From Phoma sp. XZ068 (lineage: Eukaryota; Ascomycota; Dothideomycetes; Pleosporales; Didymellaceae), in NCBI GenBank assembly GCA_004835665.1, contig RBKR01000018.1, positions 744,001-808,000 of the forward strand: a stretch of DNA of 64,000 nucleotides, read 5' to 3'. This document shows, piece by piece, positions 55,394 through 64,000 of the stretch. The notes under the pieces are model-generated. The model saw nothing but the letters and a program-made list of their open reading frames with translations, did not search any database and was not told where the DNA came from. Positions within the stretch are counted from its first letter, which is position 1, and the number at the start of each line of letters is the position of its first letter. The translations under genes and the position numbers were made by a program.

Positions 55394-58300
55394 ATGGTGC
55401 CTCATGGCGACGACGACATGCTGCGGCACACCCCACCTCCCCGTACGTGAGCGTTTCCTGGTCTCCACCGCCTGTGCTGTTCCTGGCCGGCGCTGCTCTG
55501 CCCAATCTGCACCAACCCGGCGCACATCAGTGCGCGCGGTGATGAGCTGGCAGGCTGGAACGACGAGCCAGCTGCCCTCCCACGACTGACACGACTACTG
55601 ACGCTCTCCCAGCCAAGTCGCCCGCCGCCCATGTGTCGAGTGCGTCCACGGTGTCGTCTCGCGCCCACACGCCCCAACACCCGCCCGCGTCTACTACAAC
55701 TGCGACCGACGAGCCGCCCGTAGAGGCTCAGGCCCGGTCCTCTCCTGCCCCCAGGTCGCCGCTGCCGCTGCCGTCGCCGTCGCCGTCCCTGCGCTCCCGC
55801 AAGCACGACCAGTCCCCCGCGACCATGAGCATGGGCTCGCGGCCGCCCGCGCACGACCTCCAGCACAATGGCGTCCAGCGCCCGCACATGGCCTCGTCCC
55901 TCTCTGCCCCCGCCGGCAAGCTGCCGCGCCTGCTGCCCGCCGACCTCTCCGCCTACAGCGACTCTCTGCTGCCCGCCGCCGCCATCCCCACCTCTGCCAC
56001 CTCGCTCGCCGAGCTCGCCCACCTGATCCGCCTGCAGGGCTACCAGGAGCAGCGCAAGGCCCACTCGCGCATCCGCCTGCACCGCTGGCTCGTCTCGAGC
56101 GCCCTCTCCGCCCGCCTGGTGCACTGCGGCGAGCTCGCCTACCGCACGCTGGTCGACAACTTCCGCTCCGACGACAAGAAGAGCTTTGCCGCGCTGTACA
56201 ATGCCCTCAACGACGTCCGCAACTCGTGCGACGCCACCCGCCAGTATGCCCTCCTGGAGCCCGACCTGGAGTTTGGCAAGGCCAAGAGCACCCTCCGGAG
56301 CGACAAGGCCTCGCTTTCTTTCTCTACCTTTCTCAATCATGTCCCGTCCAAGATTTTGGACGACCTTCTCGATTTCATTTCTGAGCTGCGCACCAATCCT
56401 GATTTCCTTGCCGCGAGAATTGCGAGCTTGTCTCAGCAAGAACTCGCTTCTTTTTCCTCGTTTCGTCAAGCCCTTGATCCTGTCGAGTCTGTCATTGCCA
56501 TCACTGGAGCCCGCGGCAAGAACCCGGCCGCGAGCAAGCCCACGCAGAATGGTCCGACTCCCGTGGAGCGCCTGCTGAGCTTCCAGCGCCATGATCCCCT
56601 TGCCGCCCTCATCTACACCATCTTTGCTAATTCGTCTGGTCCGGATTCTGCCGAAGATTTGCGCCGCACTGATGTCTGGGCCACTACATGTGCCAAGATG
56701 ATTAAAGAGAACAGAGCGGGAACAGACAGGTTTGTGAAGACCATTCTTGATGTCTGGGCCGGTATGCGAGAGTGGCCTGGAAAAGCCAATTTGGAGCTCT
56801 ATCTGATGCAGGCCCTGCAAGATGGCCAATTCTTGCTGGAGAAGGCCGAGGACCAACCAGCGAGACAAGGCCAGCCGGCCCCACGGAGCACCAAGGACAC
56901 CATCGCTGCAGACGAGTTCTTCGACAAGGCCGTGAAGCGCCTGTTCGAGGTCGTCGACGACGAGCCGAGTGCTGGAGGCATTCCAGAAGGCGTCCTCGAA
57001 ATCGGAAATGCAATCCTCCGCAAATTGGACGATGAGAGAGGTATTCGTAGAGGAGCGCAGAGTTTCTTCGTTTCGCGTTGGCTTTTCACTACTTACTTGA
57101 TGAACGCTATTATTCACCCTGAGGCAGGTCTACTTCAAGTACTCCTCAAAGGTTGAGCTAACCAAAACAGACCCATGGTATCATGATCCAGCACCACATC
57201 AGCGAACACGCCCGCCAGAAGATCCTCAAGGAGATTGCAGTCCGCGCACAGAAACATGTTTTGGACCTGACCTACAATTGGTACGAGCTTTCCTTTGGTT
57301 TCCGCCTTTTCCAGGAAGCTAACTTTGGTGATAGGAAGCAACAAGTGCCTGTTCTTCCAGAGATCCGCACTCATATTGAAAGCATAATAGCCAGGTTCAA
57401 GCACACAAAAACGTACTCCAAGCCGATCCTGCTTCCAGCAAAGGCTATTACTTCGCCACGAGAGACTGTGGAAGTCCAGCCTTTCATTGTTCTCTGTCCC
57501 TCGGATATCATAACTTTGGTTAACACGCTCTTCCCTGAGCGACGCCCGTCTTCGAGCCACCTGAACAAAGACGCTGAACGCCGAGGTGGCATTGCATCAT
57601 CTGCGTCGTCCATTTCTGGAGTTTCAATGCCATTCCGCAGCGCTTCTGCTACCGCCACGGATGCGAGCTCAGTTTTGAGTGCGAGTGCGTCCTCGATGAC
57701 CAGCGACACCACTTCCAGGGAGCCCCTTTTGGATACTGGAAACATCGACCGCAACCTGCCACTGGGAGAGGCCTACGCCGAGTCTAAGATTGCGCCTAGC
57801 GAGAGCTATGGGCGACACTTGAGGATGGCCTGCTCTGAGATGTCGCGTATCTTGGGTATTGATGCCACTTCCGGCTCATGCCACCCTTGCAAAGAGCGGT
57901 GGGCTGTGTTGTACATCTCTGCTGACGGCAAGCAACTCAAGCACCGTATGCGCAAAGACTCTGACGATGAGGACGAACACGATGAGGACTCGCATGATAC
58001 TGACAGCAGCGACGACGAGGGCTCGGGCGCAATTGATCTTGAGAACGACTATCACCAGCTGAAGGAGGCCATCGCCAAGCTGGTCGAGGAGTACGAAATT
58101 CCAAAGGAGCTCGCACCTGACAGCGAATCCAAGAGCTTTAGCAACCGCATGACGACTCGCAAGGGAGGAAGAGGCCGTGGCCTGGGTCGAGCAGCCAGTG
58201 AGACTTTCGGCTCTCGCAACCCTTACAATCAGCCTCAAACTCAAACTCAGAGCCAACTCACCAACCTGATTGCAAGCCAACGCAATGTCCCCGCACGCCA

Positions 58301-60899
58301 CCGCTCGCCACAGCACCCGCGAAGCAACAGCAACCCGCAAAATCCAAATGACAGGCAGGAGAGCAACTCGGTGTTAGTCACAATGCTCGAGTCTGCTATG
58401 CTGCAATGCCAGGCTCGTTCTGACTTTGTCAACGCGCTCATGTACCACAAGACACTTGCCAGCCTCCGTAGGCTCAGTTCGCCCACGCTCGTCAAGAACG
58501 GATATGCAGCGCTACTCAACTACTTCTCGCGGGGCCCACGCGATTCTCTCAGCAAGGCAGCCAACGCTATCGAAGAGTTCGAAGCCTGGTTTGTCTGGCT
58601 GAAACAATCTCAAGAGCGCTCTGACGGCATGATCGAGGAGATGATGGAGGGCTTCAAGAATCTGCGCGACAAGATGTGGTACATCAGCGACGTGCGAGGA
58701 TCCAAAGAGTACGACGAGGCCAAGAACGTCGCCTTCGCTCTCAAGATCATGGGTCAGCCCACAAAGACACTTGACGGCAAGCCCCTGCAGACACCGCGCT
58801 CGCGCATCTACTCGAAGTCGTCTTCGAACAACTTTGCGCTGAGAAACGAAGCACAGCTTGTCGATGTCATGGCTGCGTCACAGGACTTTGGTGGTCCGAA
58901 TAAGCTTTCAGACGAACAGTCTGAGATTACCCTGAAGTGGATCAATCAGTATGGGATTGAGAACTTTTGTAAGGGCGAGGAGCGTATCCACCGCTTCTGC
59001 CTCGAGATTGACAAGTGTGTCAACAAGATTGTCGCTGATAATCTCATGGAAGGCCCTACGCTCTGGGCCAGCGACTTGTACAAGCGCGATCAGCAAATCC
59101 TGGACAGTGGCCGCCAAAAGGGAGATCTCTTCCTCACCGGCGTTGGAACGCTGTCTGTTGCTGGTGATGAGGAGTATGAGACACATGGCGGCGCGAGGAA
59201 CCTCGACTTTGCTCAGCGCCCAAGTCACAGCAGTCTGCGCTCGGTTGCTAGTCGCAATATCTCAGGCCACAGCTTCGATCAGAGCCCTTGGGGCACCAGT
59301 CCCATCGAGTCTCCCGATTACTTTGGTGGGACATCACCCATCATGGCCATCGACTCTTCTACAACATTCTGGTCACCGTTCCAGACACAGGCTCAGTCTC
59401 CGACCAGCGCCGCTAGCATCCGACCGCGCACGGCATCTTCGTCCAAGGGTACTGTCATGCTCAAGCAATCGGCGAGCGTCAACGAGGAGAAGCGCCGATT
59501 CCTGCTCGACCTCAAGCAGACGCTGACTGGATTGCTCCTGAGCGATCTTGGAACCATGGTCTTCGCCAATGGAAGCGAGACTGATTCTTGGTTCGGCGGC
59601 GATATTCTAGAAGATTGCATCCAGCGCAGGGATGAAGAAGAACGCAAGCGGAAGAAGCTGCTTGCTAAGAAGAAGAGCATGAAGAGCTTGAGGAAACAGA
59701 CGCACGTCGATCAACGCGCACCTCTCGACACTCTCGGCAGGACCCAAGCCGCATCGCCTGTTGCAAATTTCCAAGCTGCGGGAGCTGATTCGCACCACTC
59801 TGCGGGCGAACACTCCTCGACATCGAGCGATGCTACGTCCCGCTCCGCTGGCATTACTGCCGCGAAGAAGGCTGGTCTGCTTGAGTTCCCATATAACGTG
59901 GCGTTCCGACGCCTGCTCAGCAAATTCGCAACGCACCCCAACCCCTACGCCAAGTTGCACGCTCTATACGAGCTTGAACTTCTCATCATCGCGTCCCTGT
60001 CCTCCCGCTCCGGCCGCTCGTACAATAACCGCCGCGACACACTGCCCACTGTCCCTCAGTCACCTACCCTCGGCGCCGTCCCTGAGTTTAGTTCTCGCGA
60101 GCCCGCAACCCAGCACTCCCGCGCGCAGAACCTTGAGGAAGCAATTGCGAACTGCTCCGAGCGCCGTGCACACACCATGGCTGGTGACCGCCCCTCGCCA
60201 GTGCCTCATCGCAGTGGCGCTCGCTCCCCCGTGGGCCCACCCAGCACCGACATGATTGTGGAAGTCATCCAGGGCCTCCTCCGCGACGCTGACATCCGCC
60301 CCAAATCCCTTTTCCGCGACCTGCAGTACATCGCGTCGTTTGTTCCTGCGCAGATGCTCGACAAGACGGAGCGCGGCAAAGCGTTCTGGGACGTCGGACT
60401 TGCAGCGCTGGGCTTGAAGCAGGATGTATGTCGTATCATGGTCGAGCTTGTCGACGAGGTCATCAACGCGTCGAACTCGACGCGCAACGCTGCCGTCCAA
60501 CAGCAAAGCGCCACGGCCGAAAAGAACAGCGGCGACAGAATGGCCACGCCCATCCCCGAGCCCACATCCCGCTACAACATGGAAGACGCAGCGCGCATGC
60601 TGCTCATCACCGCCAAAGAAGGCGACGCCGTTGCCGAGCGCGAACTCGCCATCTTCTACCTCACGAGCCCCGAACTCCTGCACCGCGCCGTGCTGCCCCT
60701 GACCAAGCCAAGCGAGGTATTCAAAACGGAGCTGCTCAACCGCGAGAGGCGCGCGAGCCAGGATCCACAAAGAAGTGATCCAATGACCATGTGCGTCGCG
60801 CAGCACTGGATGGAGCAGAGCATGAAGGGCGGCGACGGCCTGGCGGCCAAGTATCTCCGTCAGCGCTCGGAGCTGGAGAGTATCCCTAGTCGCGCATAG
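55394..60899 (+). CDS. Large conserved-looking protein of unknown function
   Basis: Three exons: 55394-55442, 55613-57123 and 57171-60899, giving 1762 residues. The first intron is GTACGT...TCCCAG (170 bases) and joins MVPHGDDDMLRHTPPP to a Pro/Ser-rich segment. The second is best read as a 47-base GC-AG intron. After a disordered N-terminus come helical blocks (LIRLQGYQEQRKAHSRIRLH, RWLFTTYLMNAIIHPETHGI, HISEHARQKILKEIAVRAQK), an acidic stretch, a central helical region (FEAWFVWLKQSQERSDGMI) and a C-terminal block AARMLLITAKEGDAVAEREL that resembles a Sel1/TPR-like helix pair. I see no catalytic signature and do not recognise the family. There is no signal peptide or membrane segment, so a cytosolic scaffold or regulator is a guess. 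Confidence 0.85.
57124..57170 (+). other. Probable GC-AG intron
   Basis: The 47 bases start GCAGGT, contain GAGCTAACC as a branch point and end AAACAG. Removing them gives HPETHGIMI in an unbroken frame. The nearest GT donors either break the frame or leave a 32-base intron. Confidence 0.65.
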
Positions 60900-62134
60900 C
60901 GATGTTGTTGTTGTTGATGATGAGGAGAGTGAACTTTTATACCCTTATGTTGTTAAGTTGTTGCGTTGTGCGTGCGTTTTAGTGGGGGTTGCATGCATAG
61001 CGAGGAGTTTTTTTATTTTTATTTTTCCTTCTCCTTCATCATCGACAATATGTTTTTGTGGTTTGCAGTTTTTTCAAGGCTGACGTTTTTTTTTTCCTGG
61101 CGTTTTCGGGGTGCATTGCATTGCATTGCGTACATGCATGAATGAATGAATGATTCCCCTGGTTTCTTTCCTTTTTTTTTCCTTGTTAATGAGTGGGTAA
61201 GTAATAGTTGGGAGGGCGTCGTAGATCGATACATCAGTGTTTACACTGTGTGTTTACACTTGAGAAAGGATGTGAGAAGTGGGGAGAGGAGACGAGACGA
61301 GAAGTGGATAGCAGTAACGAATCTCCTAACACACATGGTACGCACATATGGGCTGGTATCTGATCTAGCCTGTCTAGTCTGTCTAGTCTGTCTAGTCTAG
61401 TTGAGATTGATCTGGGTATTGATGATGGATTTGATGAGCATTCTGGGTATACCATTTAGGGTAAGGTAGGGTAGATTTAGTTAGTCATATTGAATGGAAG
61501 AATATTTACTGTATCTGTACTTGAATAGCCTTGGCTTTCGCGTTCTGTCTGGCTGTGTGGGATCGTTGTGAAGGAGAAGGAAGGCAAAGGGAAAGGATAG
61601 ATATGTGCAAGTCTCATCTGCAGTCGTGGTGTTCTGCGTACGTGATGAAATTGGGGGATATATCCATTCCATCCCAATGCATCAGTGTACATCAGTCTAC
61701 ATCGTCGAGGACATGCGCTCCCCCCTACATATTAGTAAACGAACAAATAAGTGAGTGAGTATGTGATGATGTTTTACTACTGCTTTTGTACTATCTTGAC
61801 AGTCTCCCGATGCACCACTTTTCTCCTCCTTACACTGGCTCTGCATTTCTTGCTACGTAACGCTGCGCTGTGAACACTATGTGTGTTGTAAGCTGTATAT
61901 TTTGTACTAGTAAGTGTAGTAGTATACAAGTATGCAGCATGTAGTACGTCTCTAGATTTAGATGCATGTTAGGAGTGTCAAGTATTGACACGCGTTGTCT
62001 AGCGTTAATTAAGCACATAAGACGTCCATTCCATTGCATCACAAGTATACATCAAATCAGCGTCCTCTCCGAATGCTATTTTCCCTCCCTGTCCCAAAAC
62101 AAAACAGTTAGAATAGCAAGACATATGACTATAA
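60900..62134. other. Convergent intergenic region, repetitive
   Basis: T-rich and low in complexity, with short frames only. It contains ATGA repeats near 61137-61152, TTGCA/ATTGC repeats near 61114-61129, and three copies of GTCTAGTCT at 61372-61398. It holds the 3' ends of the two flanking genes. Confidence 0.6.
61372..61400. repeat. Three tandem copies of GTCTAGTCT
   Basis: Perfect 9-base unit repeated three times in noncoding DNA. Confidence 0.8.
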
Positions 62135-64000
62135 TTACCACCGCTTCCTGACAATCTCGACAGTCTCCCGACGGATAACAGTCTCACTTTCTCCTCCCCA
62201 GGCGCGTCGTACTTGTCCGCGTACATCGTCGTGAGGGTGCCTGTCGTTGGATGATCTGTCGCGAGATCGGGCGACTTGGTGCTCCGGGTCTGACGAAGAT
62301 GAAGAGGCGGACGACTCGCGGCGGGAGGAGTTGTCGTGTGCGTTACGCTTGACGAGCTGCTTGTCTTTGTTTTTACTTCCGTTCTTATTATTGTCTTTGC
62401 TGTCGGATGCGCTGCTTGATGGTGAGCGATGTCGGTTGCTGGTGTGAGAGTGGGAGCGGTCGCGGGTTGTGTGTTCGGACTCGTGTTCAAACGGGCCACG
62501 TGGTGGTGAATGAGGAGGCTTTATGTTATGGGAGTGGGAGTGGGAGTGAGAGCGGCCGCGGGTGGTGCGGTCGGATTTTTGGGAGGAGTCGGAGTGGTGG
62601 TCAGAGTGGTAGGCTTGCGAGGTTGAATGGCTTTGTGAGTGTACTGACGGAGAGCGTGAGCTTCGATGGCGAGATGTGTTTCTGCTGTGTTTTGAGGTAT
62701 TGGATTGCGTGTGGCTTGTCTCGGACGAAGAGGCTTCTTTGGCGTGTGATGGAGTGTGGTGGCGATGCCTGCTATTGCTCTGATCATGGCTCCTGCTCCT
62801 GCTTCTGGTCCTGCTCCTGCTTCTGCTCCGGCTCCTGTTCATATTCTTGCTCTCATGCTTGCTTGTCGTCTGTGTTCGATCGCTCCGCTCAGACTCATAC
62901 CCCTCGTCACGCGATGAAGGGGCACGGTGTCTGCTCCTGCTGCGCCTAACACTCTTGCGGTCATTCGTACTCTTACTCTTACTTATTGTCTGTTTGTGAT
63001 CAGTCCGCTCAAACTTGTACTCTTTCTCGTCACTCGACGAACGGTCACGGTGCTTGCTCCTGTTTGTCCTTGTCGTCTGCGTACGGTTACTTTGTTCAGA
63101 CTCGTACTCAGACCTCTCGTGACGCGATGGAGCACGATGTGTGCTCCTGCTCTCGGTCCTGCTTGTCTTATGCATGCGACGGCCGTGGTCAGAACGATAC
63201 TCCTTCTCGTATTCTAACAGACGCTGTTGATGTCTGCCTGTGCTCTTGTTCTTGCTCTGGTCCTTGCTTGTATTCTGTCGGTGATCACTTCGCTCAGACT
63301 CGTACCCGGAAGACTCCGACTCCGATTCAGATTCGGACTCAAACTCAGACTCAGACTCAGACTCGGACTCAGACTCAGACTCAGACTCTGACTCTGACTC
63401 CTCATCCGACGAATCTTGCCTCTGACTCTTACCCTTCCTACTGCCCTTCCTCTGCCTGCTCTTCTTCCTCCCCTCAATCATTCTACTCACAGGGTACGCC
63501 GGTCCAGCCTGTCCCTCCAACGGGTCCTGGTCGATGGGCACCGAGTGCGAGTATTTCCCGTCAATAAATATCTTCTTATGCGTAGCCGCATGGCGAATAA
63601 CATTCTGCTGCGCCGGCTTACTGATATGGACCTCCGGTTCCTGCTCATGAACATGCACATCCCGCGGCTTATCCTCAATCATCCTGACTTCCGACTTCGA
63701 CCCCTTCACATGCACATCGTCATCATGCGGACGATCCCGCAGCATTAGCTGCCGCGCTCTCCGCCTCTCAGACGTATACTCGACCCGTTCTCCCGTGTCG
63801 AGGTCAAAGTCCCAGCCCCGGTTGTGCATTTCGTCGAGCAGCATGTTTGCGCTGTGCCGCCAGCCAACCATGCCCCAGTTGCTGGATGCGCGGTGCATTA
63901 TCTCGTAGTACGCGCGGTAGAGCTCGTCGTCGTCGCGGATGGCAACATCGTATTCTCTCCAGTGCCGGTAGTCGCGTGGGAAAAAGGCGAGCGTGGAATG
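62135..64000 (-). CDS. Partial Ser/Arg/Glu-rich protein, cut by right edge
   Basis: Open on the minus strand from the right edge to the stop at 62135, about 621 residues visible; the frame is open back to base 64000, so the 5' end is missing. The visible N-terminal part is ordered and Trp/Tyr-rich (FFPRDYRHWREYDVAI, SNWGMVGWRHSANMLLDEM, GWDFDLDTGERVEY). A basic KKSRQRKGSRKGK patch follows, then a Ser-Glu dipeptide run, and then 350 residues of Arg/Ser/His-rich sequence with many SRSRSR-type dipeptides. It ends in RRETVEIVRKRW. This is the look of an SR-like, probably nuclear protein that may be heavily phosphorylated, but I cannot name the N-terminal domain. Confidence 0.7.
   Translation of the reverse strand, partial: HSTLAFFPRDYRHWREYDVAIRDDDELYRAYYEIMHRASSNWGMVGWRHSANMLLDEMHNRGWDFDLDTGERVEYTSERRRARQLMLRDRPHDDDVHVKGSKSEVRMIEDKPRDVHVHEQEPEVHISKPAQQNVIRHAATHKKIFIDGKYSHSVPIDQDPLEGQAGPAYPVSRMIEGRKKSRQRKGSRKGKSQRQDSSDEESESESESESESESESESEFESESESESESSGYESERSDHRQNTSKDQSKNKSTGRHQQRLLEYEKEYRSDHGRRMHKTSRTESRSTHRAPSRHERSEYESEQSNRTQTTRTNRSKHRDRSSSDEKEYKFERTDHKQTISKSKSTNDRKSVRRSRSRHRAPSSRDEGYESERSDRTQTTSKHESKNMNRSRSRSRSRTRSRSRSHDQSNSRHRHHTPSHAKEASSSETSHTQSNTSKHSRNTSRHRSSRSPSVHSQSHSTSQAYHSDHHSDSSQKSDRTTRGRSHSHSHSHNIKPPHSPPRGPFEHESEHTTRDRSHSHTSNRHRSPSSSASDSKDNNKNGSKNKDKQLVKRNAHDNSSRRESSASSSSSDPEHQVARSRDRSSNDRHPHDDVRGQVRRAWGGESETVIRRETVEIVRKRW
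63311..63402. repeat. Microsatellite coding for Ser-Glu dipeptides
   Basis: Imperfect GACTCA / GACTCG / GACTCT hexamers on the plus strand, read on the minus strand as a Ser-Glu run interrupted once by Phe. It is in frame with the right-edge gene and likely length-variable between strains. Confidence 0.75.

Noticed and set aside
54647..55525. 292-codon minus-strand frame upstream of the large gene
   Set aside because: Lies in GC-rich, probably promoter DNA, overlaps exon 1 of the opposite gene and has low-complexity Arg/Ala composition.
55402..57117. 571-codon minus-strand frame opposite exon 2 of the large gene
   Set aside because: Antisense shadow of a GC-rich coding exon; Arg/Gly-rich, no domain, while the plus strand has consistent splicing and family-like blocks.
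1..64000. Biosynthetic gene cluster, transposon or transferred island
   Set aside because: Genes belong to unrelated housekeeping and accessory families, no core synthase, transposase or terminal repeats were seen, and composition does not shift sharply except for the GC-rich stretch near 54.7-56 kb.

Overview
The window is nuclear DNA of a filamentous ascomycete (Pezizomycotina). The gene set suggests Dothideomycetes, probably Pleosporales; that placement is inference, not measurement. The evidence is intron-split genes with short GT...AG introns (mostly 42-170 bases) and CTAAC-like branch points, about 50% GC, and fungal families: ENA-type sodium ATPase, CipC, a DUF4048-like protein, a DUF1593 nucleoside-hydrolase-like protein, a secreted GMC oxidoreductase and an HDEL tail. 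There are no operons, ribosome-binding sites, CRISPR arrays, recognisable transposons, tRNA genes or rRNA genes.

Left third (1-20 kb): a minus-strand gene cut by the left edge; NOB1 (18S rRNA maturation); a 4.6 kb gene-poor stretch holding one probable orphan two-exon gene (5686-6433); TIM22 (mitochondrial carrier translocase); a DUF4048-like coiled-coil protein; a germinal-centre Ste20-like kinase on the plus strand; an ENA-type P-type ATPase on the minus strand; and a small unknown 96-residue protein at 19.8-20.1 kb.

Middle third (20-44 kb): a 2.8 kb gene-poor gap; a secretory Het-C/CinY-like protein ending in HDEL; a 1630-residue Telo_bind protein; nucleoside diphosphate kinase head-to-head with glucosidase II alpha; a secreted DUF1593 protein; a secreted GMC oxidoreductase; and a C-terminal J-domain protein with a highly charged middle.

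Right third (44-64 kb): SYG1/XPR1-like SPX-EXS phosphate transporter; a cysteine-containing orphan; CipC; an acyl-protein-thioesterase-like protein whose three catalytic positions all appear to be lost; exopolyphosphatase PPX1; a 1762-residue protein of unknown function whose second intron is best read as a GC-AG intron; and a Ser/Arg/Glu-rich protein running off the right edge.

The genes are mostly unrelated housekeeping and accessory genes, not a cluster. Two loose themes are visible: phosphate/polyphosphate handling (SYG1 and PPX1 lie 4.3 kb apart, with CACGTG boxes in front of PPX1) and the secretory pathway (glucosidase II alpha, the HDEL protein, two secreted enzymes). I see no convincing novel multi-gene system. 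The best single leads are the apparently dead thioesterase and the HDEL Het-C/CinY-like protein. All exon joins were read by eye from splice signals, phase and family fit, without transcript data.
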